From: Candidatus Gastranaerophilales bacterium
Lineage (GTDB): Bacteria; Cyanobacteriota; Vampirovibrionia; Gastranaerophilales; Gastranaerophilaceae
NCBI GenBank assembly: GCA_910587245.1
Contig: CAJULX010000017.1
Coordinates: 1-42,388, forward strand
Direction of reading: 5' to 3'
Length of the DNA: 42,388 nt
The notes under the pieces were generated by a model, which was not told the origin of the DNA, searched no databases, and saw only the letters and a program-made list of their open reading frames with translations. Positions 24,927 to 33,401 of this stretch are shown here, in pieces (the stretch's first letter is position 1; every line of letters starts with the position of its first letter). Made by a program: the position numbers and the translations under genes.

Positions 24927-27155
24927 TTATTGTTTTGCTTGCGGTTTGAATGTTTTTTTATTTTTTTGAGATTTATTTTTGCCTTTATTTGGGCCGTTTA
25001 AGTCATTTTTTTGTTGCAATCTTCTGACAGATAAAACATCGGGGATTGTTTGTATATTTAAAATAACTTTTTTTAATGTTTCTATATCCGATAATTCAAC
25101 ACCTATATCCATTATGCCGAATTTTTTACTTTTTAAATAGCTGTTTGCATAGGCAATATTTGTGTTTGTATCTGCGATTTTTATTAAAATATCTTTTAAA
25201 ATGCCGACTCTATCCTGCGATTCTACCCTTAAATGAGCAATATACGTACCTGATGATACGTTATCCGCCCATTTAATATCCATCATTCTTTCAGGGATAA
25301 TATCAAATAAGCATTTGCAATCAAGCCTGTGTACCGTAACGCCCTTTGATTTTGTAACGACACCCACAATGGGTTCCCCGGGGATTGGCGAGCAGCATTT
25401 TGCAAGGCTCCAGAGCATTCCCTCCAAGCCTATGATATCGTTTTTCTTGTTATTTCGCTTGCTTCTTGATTGCTCTTTTTGTTCAATATTTTCTACAGGT
25501 TTATTTTCAGGTTTTTTAAGTTTGTTTAAAACCTTATGTATTGTGGTTTCGCCATAGCCGAGAGCTGCAAATAAATCAGGCGCGCTTTTGTAGTTCATCT
25601 CTTTTGCGCATTTATCAATTTCGCCTGATTTTAAATATTCATCAAACACAGCCTTTGTTAATTGTGTTTCAAGAGCGGATTTTCCGATTTCAATGTTATC
25701 TTCTCTTTTATATTTTTTAAACCACAGACGGATTTTAGAAATTGCACTTTTTGTAACTACAAAATTAAGCCAGTCGATTTTCGGCATAAATTGTTTTGAG
25801 GTTAAGATTTCAACAATATCACCGTTTTGAAGCTTTGTATCGAGCGGGACAATTCTTCCGTTTATTAAGGCGCCTACTGTTCTGTGCCCTACTTCCGTAT
25901 GTATTCTGTATGCAAAATCAACAGGGGTGGAATTAGCCGGTAAGTCAACAACATCACCTGCGGGGGTGAATGCAAAAACCTGATCCGCAAATAAATCAAG
26001 CTTAACGCTTTCTACAAATTCTTTAGCATCCGTTGTGTCTTTATCAATTTCAACAAGTTTTCTCATCCAGTTAAATTGGATATCGTTTTTATCTGCCGCT
26101 TTAACGGAACCTGATTCTTTATATCTCCAATGTGCCGCAACACCGTATTCTGCAACATCGTGCATTTCTTTTGTTCTTATTTGTATTTCAAAAGGTTTAT
26201 TTTTTGACCCTATAACGGATGTATGCAAAGAGCGGTACATATTGCCTTTTGGCATTGCAATATAGTCTTTAAAACGCCCGGGGATTGGCTTAAACTGTGA
26301 GTGAATAATACCAAGAACGTTATAACACATTTTAATATCATCCACAATAACCCTTATTGCAGTGATATCATATAAGTCATCAAATGAAACATTTTGGCGT
26401 TTCATTTTATTATAAATACTGTAATAGTGCTTTGCTCTGCCGTATATTGTGGCGTGGATTCCTGAATCCTTAAGGCTGTTTGAAATAGTTTCAATTAAAC
26501 TTGAAACAACTTTGTCTCTGTCATGCTTTGTCTGTGCGACAAGCTTTGCAATTTCATAATATTTTTCGGGGTTAATGTATCGCAGTGATAAATCTTCAAG
26601 TTCCGCTTTAATTTTCCCGATACCGAGACGATTTGCAAGCGGTGCAAAAATATCAAGAGTTTCCTGTGCTATGCGTTTTTGCTTATTTGCTGCCATATAA
26701 TTAAGCGTGCGCATATTATGCAGGCGGTCTGCAAGCTTTAAGAATATTATTCTGACATCTTCCGCCATTGCAATAAACATTCTGCGGAAGTTTTCCGCCT
26801 GACGCTCTTCTTTTGATTTAAATTGATACTTTCCAAGCTTGGTTACGCCGTTTACAAGCTTTAAAACATCTGAGCCGAAGTTATTTTCAATTTCTTCGGG
26901 TTTTGTGTCGGTATCTTCTAAAATATCATGCAGGAAGGCCGCAATGATTGTATTTGTATCAAGTCTTAATTCCGTTAAAATTTTAGCAACTTCAATAGGG
27001 TGTATAATATAAGGTTCTTCAGATATGCGGTATTGTCCTTCATGCAGGCGGGAAGCAAAAAGATAAGCATGCTCAATTTTTTCAATATCTTCCATTCCTC
27101 TGTTTTGAGATATTAATATTTCTTTTAATTCATTAAACAGCATTAAATATGACAT
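24927..27155 (-). CDS. rel: bifunctional (p)ppGpp synthetase/hydrolase (Rel/SpoT)
   Basis: The 742-residue protein has the complete long RSH plan: an HD hydrolase domain (H52, HD at 76-77 in AAFLHDILEDTD, KLADRLHNMRTL), a synthetase domain with KHYYSIYNKM and YRSLHTSVIG, a TGS domain (about 388-450), a zinc-binding/RIS-type region (about 572-622, with AKCCSPIPG) and a C-terminal ACT domain (from about 638). The intact HD and synthetase motifs support both activities. It sets (p)ppGpp levels under starvation. The start at 27155 has no ribosome binding site; TAAAAT ends six bases before it, suggesting leaderless initiation. It is divergent from yggU. Confidence 0.95.
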   Translation of the reverse strand: MSYLMLFNELKEILISQNRGMEDIEKIEHAYLFASRLHEGQYRISEEPYIIHPIEVAKILTELRLDTNTIIAAFLHDILEDTDTKPEEIENNFGSDVLKLVNGVTKLGKYQFKSKEERQAENFRRMFIAMAEDVRIIFLKLADRLHNMRTLNYMAANKQKRIAQETLDIFAPLANRLGIGKIKAELEDLSLRYINPEKYYEIAKLVAQTKHDRDKVVSSLIETISNSLKDSGIHATIYGRAKHYYSIYNKMKRQNVSFDDLYDITAIRVIVDDIKMCYNVLGIIHSQFKPIPGRFKDYIAMPKGNMYRSLHTSVIGSKNKPFEIQIRTKEMHDVAEYGVAAHWRYKESGSVKAADKNDIQFNWMRKLVEIDKDTTDAKEFVESVKLDLFADQVFAFTPAGDVVDLPANSTPVDFAYRIHTEVGHRTVGALINGRIVPLDTKLQNGDIVEILTSKQFMPKIDWLNFVVTKSAISKIRLWFKKYKREDNIEIGKSALETQLTKAVFDEYLKSGEIDKCAKEMNYKSAPDLFAALGYGETTIHKVLNKLKKPENKPVENIEQKEQSRSKRNNKKNDIIGLEGMLWSLAKCCSPIPGEPIVGVVTKSKGVTVHRLDCKCLFDIIPERMMDIKWADNVSSGTYIAHLRVESQDRVGILKDILIKIADTNTNIAYANSYLKSKKFGIMDIGVELSDIETLKKVILNIQTIPDVLSVRRLQQKNDLNGPNKGKNKSQKNKKTFKPQAKQ

Positions 27156-27215
27156 AGATTAATTTTACATCTTTTTCAGGATATTTCAATCTGTTATTTA
27201 TATTAGAATAAATGA
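27156..27215. promoter_or_regulatory. divergent leaderless-type promoter region, rel / yggU
   Basis: Sixty bases separate two start codons. Minus strand: TAAAAT (27162-27167) lies six bases before the rel ATG. Plus strand: TAGAAT (27204-27209) lies six bases before the ATG at 27216. Neither start has a Shine-Dalgarno. Both boxes match TATAAT in five of six positions. Confidence 0.4.
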
Positions 27216-27527
27216 ATGGATATCGAGGAACTAAAACAACTTATAAATAATTCAAAAGAAGGCTATAGGCTGAAAATAAAAGTATCTGCAAATTCTAAAA
27301 AGAACAGCTTTGAATTTTTAAATGATGAATCGGGCAATATTTTAAAAATAAAAATCAATAAACCCGCTGTTGACGGAAAAGCGAATAAAGCCGTAATAGA
27401 ATATCTTTCAGATATTTTGAATCTTCCTAAAAGTAATATTGCAATTTTGAACGGTGAAAAATCGTCTCAAAAATGCTTGCTAATTAAAGCAAAAAATAAT
27501 ATAATTCAAATAAAGGAATGTTTTTGA
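27216..27527 (+). CDS. yggU: YggU/DUF167-family protein
   Basis: The 103-residue protein matches the small YggU family: KIKVSANSKKN, then KIKINKPAVDGKANKAVIEYL and the SQKCLLIKA end. The fold is a known small alpha/beta unit of unknown function. An ATG at 27212 is out of frame. It is divergent from rel and shares that promoter region. No link with stringent response is established. Confidence 0.85.
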   Translation: MDIEELKQLINNSKEGYRLKIKVSANSKKNSFEFLNDESGNILKIKINKPAVDGKANKAVIEYLSDILNLPKSNIAILNGEKSSQKCLLIKAKNNIIQIKECF

Positions 27528-27546
27528 AAATGCTGTCATTAAATGA

Positions 27547-27586
27547 TTTTTGTAAAAAAATAATAAGTTTTTGTAACAAAAATTAA
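27547..27586. promoter_or_regulatory. paired TTTTTGTAA elements ahead of the c-di-GMP gene
   Basis: TTTTTGTAAAAAAATAA starting at 27547 and TTTTTGTAACAAAAATTAA starting at 27568 are two near-copies exactly 21 bases apart, about two helical turns, some 90 bases before the GTG start at 27676. A third TTTTGTAACAATTAA lies at 11822-11836 before another isolated gene. They may be regulator sites or parts of promoters. Similarity is seen; function is inferred. Confidence 0.3.
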
Positions 27587-27675
27587 ACATGCTATCAATA
27601 TTTTATTCCTTTTGTACTTAAAATATACAAGTGTGAAAAAATTAAGAACTATTTTAGAAGGTTTAAATAGGAAAA

Positions 27676-29535
27676 GTGAGTTTTAAAGAGTCTGAAAATA
27701 AACCTGTAAGTAATAAAAGGTCAAATACGGAAGAAAGCCGGAGTGAAGTAAAAATTAATTCCGTGTTCTCCAACCCCATTAATCCAAAAGTGCAGGCACA
27801 TACAAGTACAAGCGCAAACAGGCTTTATGGCGGTTATTCGACTCAAAATTATGCAAAGCAGTTAAATATTAATTATCAAGAGATTTTAAAACTGATAAAT
27901 GAATCTTTTTCAAGTAAAAATGAACTTGGTCAGTTATTTTACTCTATTCATAATATCTTATCAACAAGAATGCAGATAAATTGTTCTGCATTGGGTTTAT
28001 TAAATAAGCAGTCCAGATGTGTAAACATAAAGCTTGTAGATAAAGTAGGTTCAACATATTCAAGCAAAATAATGCTGGCTGATACCGATAATCCGATTGT
28101 TAAATGCGTTCAAAGTAAAAAAATGCAAAGAACCCAGGACAATGCTTTCTTGAGCGCCTCTTATCTTAATAATTCGGCTATGCTTTTATTCCCGTTAATT
28201 GCGGTGGATGAATGTCTTGGCGTATATGCCGTCGGTGATTTCAGAGCTGATATGTACACTGAATTATATCAATTCATCGGTAATGCCATCGGGCTTTTTG
28301 CACAAAATATCAATTTGCTTGAGATGGTTGAAAAGAATTCCGATACCGATACCTTGACGGGTCTTGCAAACCATAAGCACCTGCAGGAAGAATTATCAAA
28401 ACAAATTCACCTTGCAGAACAGGCAAATTCACAGTTATCAATTTGTATTTTTGATATTTCAAATATTTCTCAAATAAATAGAGAATTAGGGCACGCTAAA
28501 GGTGATGAAATCATTAAAACCGTAGCACATAAAATTAAACAAAGCATTAGAAACACAGATTTTGCAGGCAGATACGGCGGTGATGAAATTGCGGTATTAA
28601 TGCCCAATACTCCGCTTGAAGAAGCAAAATATATAGCGGAATATTTGTCATACACTCTGTCTTGCGTTATTGTGGATGCCGTAGGGCCTATTAAGGTAAG
28701 TGCGGGTATTGCTGCATATCCTCTTGCATCCAAGAATCAGGAAAAACTGCTTGTATTAGCAGAACAGGCTATGTATATTTCAAAGAGTAAATCCTACGAA
28801 TCAGGCAACTGCATAGTTGTAACAAGCGAAGATTATAATTTCTGGGACGATGAAGCTCTTAAATGTTTTGCGGAAGTTTTAACCAAAAAACACGCTGAAA
28901 TCGGTGTAGATTTTGAAGAAGAACTTATTAGTAAATTCCACAATGAAAAAATAATTTCAAACAAACACCTTCTTGATGTTGTAACATCTCTTGCGAGCAC
29001 AATTGATGCAAAAGACCCGTATACAAAAGGTCACTCTACCTTTGTTTCAAGATACTCCGAAGCTCTTGCAAGAGCAATAAGGCTTCCCGAGGCTGAAGTT
29101 GAACGTATTAAGCTTGGTGCTTTGCTTCATGATATCGGAAAAATCGGTATTCCTGAAAATGTACTTAAAAAGCCAAGTATGTTAAATGATGATGAGTGGG
29201 AAATTATGAAACAGCACCCTGTAATTGGTGCAGAGAAGGTTTTAGCTCCAAATGAATCTTTGAGAGATTTAATCCCTATGGTTAAATTCCACCACGAACA
29301 TTATGACGGTACGGGTTATCCTTTTGGCTTAAAGGGTGATGAAATTCCGCTTTCCGCAAGAATTGTTTCCATAGCGGATGCCTACCATGCTCTTGTATCC
29401 GACAGACCTTACAGAAAAGGTCTCGGGGTTGAAAAGGCCTGTGAAATTTTAAAACTCGGTGCAGGCGTTCAATGGGACAGAGAACTTGTAAGACAATTTA
29501 TTGTTATTGCGCCATCTCTTTCTACGGAAGTTTAA
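27676..29535 (+). CDS. GAF-GGDEF-HD-GYP cyclic-di-GMP enzyme
   Basis: The 619-residue soluble protein starts with GTG (AGGA five bases upstream). After a polar 60-residue lead comes a GAF-like sensor (about 75-215), a GGDEF domain with GGDE at 301-304 (DISNISQINRELG holds the first metal aspartate near 260) and SAGIAAYP, and an HD-GYP domain with HDIGKIGIPE (H485, D486) and HHEHYDGTGYP (GYP at 547-549). Both catalytic motifs look intact; the last motif residue is I (GGDEI) rather than F. It can therefore in principle make and degrade cyclic di-GMP, with the GAF domain as signal input. No membrane helix. It ends three bases before the convergent glycosyltransferase gene. Confidence 0.92.
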   Translation: MSFKESENKPVSNKRSNTEESRSEVKINSVFSNPINPKVQAHTSTSANRLYGGYSTQNYAKQLNINYQEILKLINESFSSKNELGQLFYSIHNILSTRMQINCSALGLLNKQSRCVNIKLVDKVGSTYSSKIMLADTDNPIVKCVQSKKMQRTQDNAFLSASYLNNSAMLLFPLIAVDECLGVYAVGDFRADMYTELYQFIGNAIGLFAQNINLLEMVEKNSDTDTLTGLANHKHLQEELSKQIHLAEQANSQLSICIFDISNISQINRELGHAKGDEIIKTVAHKIKQSIRNTDFAGRYGGDEIAVLMPNTPLEEAKYIAEYLSYTLSCVIVDAVGPIKVSAGIAAYPLASKNQEKLLVLAEQAMYISKSKSYESGNCIVVTSEDYNFWDDEALKCFAEVLTKKHAEIGVDFEEELISKFHNEKIISNKHLLDVVTSLASTIDAKDPYTKGHSTFVSRYSEALARAIRLPEAEVERIKLGALLHDIGKIGIPENVLKKPSMLNDDEWEIMKQHPVIGAEKVLAPNESLRDLIPMVKFHHEHYDGTGYPFGLKGDEIPLSARIVSIADAYHALVSDRPYRKGLGVEKACEILKLGAGVQWDRELVRQFIVIAPSLSTEV

Positions 29536-29538
29536 AAT

Positions 29539-30993
29539 TTATAATTTTACTTTTACAATATATGAACCAGATTCTTCTTTTTCATAAAGAATTTTTACAT
29601 TTTCGCCTTCATGAACCAGTTTCTTAATAAGGGCTACATGACCTTTTATATCTACTTTATGTGTGCAATAAAACCAGACATAACTGCCATAAAGGCTTTT
29701 AAATTCGCTAAAAGCTTTTGATGATATATCTATAGAATTTTTATGATTAATATTAAAATATCTAAGATAATAAAAATAAGCAGGGAGAGATTCTCCGTCA
29801 TAAACAACTATATCGTTTTCATCCAAATTATCTTTGATAATTTCCATCATTTGTCTGGATAAGCTCTGGTGAAAAATCATCGGGTTAAAGAAATTTATAA
29901 AATAGTTAAAATTATAATTTCTAAAACAGAATAAAAACATAAAAATTACAACAAAGCTGTATATGCGTATCCTTGCTGAATAAATGTTAATATTGCATAT
30001 ATCAAGAGGTTTTACACAAAGCAAAATAAGAAGCGGTATAAGATATAATCCAAGTCTGATATAGATGGGGTAAATATGCAGAAAAGAAGCTGTTATTGCT
30101 ATAATTAAAATGAGCAGAATAATTGCTCCTGTAGGTCTTTTATCTTTAAATACAAGTATTGAACCTGCAGCACATAGAATCAAGCTTAGCAATGCCGTAC
30201 TGTTTGGCTGAAATGTAAATTGAAAAAATTCCGCTGCAAGTGTTCTTATAGATTCGAAATTTAAATTTAAATACCCGCTGCTCCACATGTTTGAAAATTC
30301 GCGCACCATTAAAGCCTTACTTGGCCAGAGATAAAATAAATAATAAGGTGTCAGAAGAAAAATAAACGGAATCACTATGCAAAACCATTGTTTTATCACT
30401 GTTTTCTTGTTTTTATATGCAATGTATAACATATAAGCAGCAAGAATAAACGGTGCTGTCATAGAAAGTAAAAATAGGACAAAAAATATAATTCCAAGGC
30501 ATAAACATTTTATTGAATTTAAAGTTTTCAGATTGATTTTTTTAACAAAATATATTGCAAGAATTGTAACAAGAACTTCAAGAGAGTATTGTTTAAATTC
30601 CTGACAGTAGTAAATTAATTGAAAATTAACAGCAAAAAGAAAATTAGCAATCAATATTGACCACTTTTTATTTAAAATATCTTTAGAAAGATAATAAAAC
30701 GCAAACATTGAAGCTATGCCAAAAATAAGCGGCAATAGCCTGAATACCCATTCTTTTGTTCCGAAAATATTTGTTGCAATTTTGCTGAAAATCATAAAAA
30801 GCGGCGGTGCGCATTGAATGTAATCAAGATATCTGAAAAAGCCCGAAAAACCTCTATCCATAATATTCAAAGCAAGCGCCGCTTCATCATACCAGAAGGA
30901 TATATTGTAAAGATAAGTCTTAAGTCTTAAAAAAATCCCAAGACAAAATATTAAAATAATCGCCAGGTGAAAATTTTTTATTGAAATTTTCAT
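29539..30993 (-). CDS. PMT/ArnT-like membrane glycosyltransferase, second copy
   Basis: The 484-residue polytopic protein (about 10-12 helices) belongs to the GT-C fold group that uses polyprenyl-phosphate sugars. After the first helix it has FWYDEAALAL, with the Asp-Glu pair of the catalytic loop, and APPLFM. A soluble C-terminal domain of about 110 residues follows (from about 370). It starts three bases after the upstream paralog and shares its layout (LGIFLRLK, LFAVNFQLIYY, EFKQYS), so the two arose by tandem duplication. The acceptor (lipid A, protein or wall polymer) is not determinable. It is the last gene of a three-gene unit. Confidence 0.85.
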   Translation of the reverse strand: MKISIKNFHLAIILIFCLGIFLRLKTYLYNISFWYDEAALALNIMDRGFSGFFRYLDYIQCAPPLFMIFSKIATNIFGTKEWVFRLLPLIFGIASMFAFYYLSKDILNKKWSILIANFLFAVNFQLIYYCQEFKQYSLEVLVTILAIYFVKKINLKTLNSIKCLCLGIIFFVLFLLSMTAPFILAAYMLYIAYKNKKTVIKQWFCIVIPFIFLLTPYYLFYLWPSKALMVREFSNMWSSGYLNLNFESIRTLAAEFFQFTFQPNSTALLSLILCAAGSILVFKDKRPTGAIILLILIIAITASFLHIYPIYIRLGLYLIPLLILLCVKPLDICNINIYSARIRIYSFVVIFMFLFCFRNYNFNYFINFFNPMIFHQSLSRQMMEIIKDNLDENDIVVYDGESLPAYFYYLRYFNINHKNSIDISSKAFSEFKSLYGSYVWFYCTHKVDIKGHVALIKKLVHEGENVKILYEKEESGSYIVKVKL

Positions 30994-30996
30994 TAT

Positions 30997-32514
30997 TTAC
31001 ACCCTCACATGTAAAAGATAAGAAGTATCTGTTTTTATGACATCTAAGATATCCTTATCCTTTGCCCATTCCTCCACAAAAGGTATAACCGGCTTTTTAT
31101 GGTAATCATAAGGATAATAAAACCAGTAGGTATTATTTTTTGGAAGCATATTTAAAAGATTTATATAATATTCTTTATCATATTCTATTGTATTTATCAT
31201 TATATATTTATCTGTACGGAAATTTTGACTTAGCGAATAATACTTATATATGGATCTTGAAGCATCATTATACACCACAATTTCACTTTCCTTATAATTT
31301 TGTTTTAGAACAGACATTAATTTGCCGCCTGTACCTTTTTTGATTTCAATGCGCTTATAAATATTGTGATAATACACAGGTTGAAAATACACACTTATAA
31401 AAAGACATAAAAGTAATCCCGCAGCGGCGCTTTTAGATTTATTTTCTGTAAAATTAGCCATATCAAGCGGTTTTAATATTAATACAATAAAGAACGGAAC
31501 AAGATACAATGCTATACGTTCTTTTATCGGATAAAACATTAAAAGCGAAGCGATAATTGCGCATAGGAAAACAAACAAAATCATCAAAGACAGTTTTCGA
31601 GCTTTAAGGTTTTTTGATTTTATATTTTTAAATAATATAATTAAGCCCAAGATGAATAGTATTGCACCAAAAAGAACAAAGTTTTTTTGTTCAAAAATAA
31701 ATATAAGATTTTCCTTTAACATGTTCATAAAGCTTAAAGGATTTAATGTTAAAAAGCCTGATTGAAAAAAGTCCCAAAAATCGGGAATTAATTTAGAATC
31801 CCTTGACGGTGCCAGTGTATAAAAATAATAAAACGGCATAAGTACAAAATATGTAATGAAAAAATACAGAAGTTTTTTTAAAATCTCTATATTTTTTTTA
31901 ACAAGATTATATAAAACAAATGCTCCAGTTATAAAAATTGATGGTATGGAAACTAAAAATGCAAAAAATGACGCTGCCCCAAGAAGAAAAATTTTTGTTT
32001 TGTTTAATTTTTCAATTTCGAGCCTGAAATATAATATAAACATTAAAAGACATATAAAAACATCTGATGAATACTGTTTGAATTCTATCGTGTAGTAAAT
32101 CAGCTGGTAATTAACAGCAAATAAAAACAGTGAAATTAGTATAGTATATTTTTTAGATAAAATTTTGTTTACAAAAATATAAAACAATATAAATGACAAG
32201 ATGGATGAAATAAAAGACATAAACCTTAGTGAATATCCGTTTATATTAAAAAGCATTGTATGGACTTTTGTTATCATCATAAATAGAGGCGGTGCACTTT
32301 GTATATGTTCAAGTTTTGCAAAATACCCGAATATACCTCTGTCGATAATACTTAATGACAAAGAGCATTCATCAAGCCAGAGAGGAAAATTGAGAAGAAA
32401 TGCTTTAAATCTTAAAAAGATGCCTAAAATAAATATAAAAGCAAACAAGAACCAATAAACGTATTTCTTGGTGCTATCTTTATATCGGCGAAAGAATGGA
32501 TATATTTTAAACAT
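30997..32514 (-). CDS. PMT/ArnT-like membrane glycosyltransferase, first copy
   Basis: The 505-residue protein is the paralog of the next gene, with the same early motif LWLDECSLSL (Asp-Glu pair), APPLFMM, LFAVNYQLIYY and EFKQYSSD, ten or more membrane helices, and a soluble C-terminal domain. It probably transfers a sugar from a polyprenyl-phosphate donor on the outer face of the membrane. It begins five bases after the GT2 gene, which is the enzyme expected to make that donor. The two paralogs differ in their C-terminal domains, so they may add different sugars or use different acceptors. Confidence 0.85.
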   Translation of the reverse strand: MFKIYPFFRRYKDSTKKYVYWFLFAFIFILGIFLRFKAFLLNFPLWLDECSLSLSIIDRGIFGYFAKLEHIQSAPPLFMMITKVHTMLFNINGYSLRFMSFISSILSFILFYIFVNKILSKKYTILISLFLFAVNYQLIYYTIEFKQYSSDVFICLLMFILYFRLEIEKLNKTKIFLLGAASFFAFLVSIPSIFITGAFVLYNLVKKNIEILKKLLYFFITYFVLMPFYYFYTLAPSRDSKLIPDFWDFFQSGFLTLNPLSFMNMLKENLIFIFEQKNFVLFGAILFILGLIILFKNIKSKNLKARKLSLMILFVFLCAIIASLLMFYPIKERIALYLVPFFIVLILKPLDMANFTENKSKSAAAGLLLCLFISVYFQPVYYHNIYKRIEIKKGTGGKLMSVLKQNYKESEIVVYNDASRSIYKYYSLSQNFRTDKYIMINTIEYDKEYYINLLNMLPKNNTYWFYYPYDYHKKPVIPFVEEWAKDKDILDVIKTDTSYLLHVRV

Positions 32515-32519
32515 AATAT

Positions 32520-33314
32520 TTATTGTGCCATATAATAATAATCAAGTTTTGCATCGATATCTAATTTTTTTGCGCCATGTTTAAATATTTTGGATTTAAA
32601 AAGCCCGAGGCGCGCAAGAAAATATTTTATACTTACCCCTAATACGCCAAAACCGTATTTTGTTGAGCGTTTGAAATTAATCGAACTTGCTTCCGGGAAA
32701 TACTTTGTGGGGCATGATATCTCGCCTATGCTGTAGCCGTAATAATAAATTAATGCAAGCATTTCATTATCAAAAATAAAATCATCATCGCATTCCGCAA
32801 GCGGCAGATTTTGAAGTATTTCCTTACTGAAAGCGCGAAAACCCGTATGATACTCTGATAATTTCTGCCCCATAAATAAGTTTTGGAAAGATGTTAAGAA
32901 TTTATTTGCGCAAAATTTATATAAAGGCATCCCGCCCTTAAGTGCACCGTTATTCAACATTCTTGAAGCTATAACCGCATCATATTCGTTAAATGCAATC
33001 ATGGAGGCCATTGCGGGGATTAATTTCGGCGTATATTGATAATCGGGGTGAAGCATTATTACAATATCGGCTTCTTCCTTCAAAGCTGCCGTATAGCAGG
33101 ATTTTTGGTTTCCGCCGTACCCTCTGTTGATATTATGAACAATAGTTGTAATGTTAAGTTTTTTAGATATATCTTTTGTATTATCCAAAGAATTGTCATC
33201 AACAAGAATTACCTTGTCTACAAAATCTTTATAAATTTCATTATAAGTAATTTCAAGTGTTTTTTCCGCATTATATGCAGGCATTATCACTACAATTTTC
33301 TTTCCGTTTATCAT
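32520..33314 (-). CDS. GT2 polyprenyl-phosphate sugar transferase (DPM1-like)
   Basis: The 264-residue enzyme has the family 2 pattern VIMPAYNAEKTLE, then VDDNSLDNT, the acceptor-loop motif INRGYGGNQKS, HPDYQY (metal DxD-like) and FRAFSKE near the catalytic base. It resembles dolichol-phosphate mannose synthases and the bacterial equivalents that load a sugar onto undecaprenyl phosphate. There is no C-terminal membrane anchor, which is typical of the DPM1 type. It is the first gene of the unit with the two membrane transferases. TATTAT lies seven bases before its ATG with no ribosome binding site. Confidence 0.9.
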   Translation of the reverse strand: MINGKKIVVIMPAYNAEKTLEITYNEIYKDFVDKVILVDDNSLDNTKDISKKLNITTIVHNINRGYGGNQKSCYTAALKEEADIVIMLHPDYQYTPKLIPAMASMIAFNEYDAVIASRMLNNGALKGGMPLYKFCANKFLTSFQNLFMGQKLSEYHTGFRAFSKEILQNLPLAECDDDFIFDNEMLALIYYYGYSIGEISCPTKYFPEASSINFKRSTKYGFGVLGVSIKYFLARLGLFKSKIFKHGAKKLDIDAKLDYYYMAQ

Positions 33315-33401
33315 AAAATTAATAATACATCAATAAATAGCAGCATGGCAAAAAATTTTAAAATTTTGCAAATATATAAATAAAACTATATAATAATTTT
33401 T
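33315..33401. promoter_or_regulatory. divergent leaderless-type promoter region
   Basis: Both sides show a -10-like box seven bases from a start codon and no Shine-Dalgarno: TATTAT at 33322-33327 (minus, for the GT2 gene) and TATAAT at 33389-33394 (plus, for the TPR gene at 33402). Confidence 0.4.
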
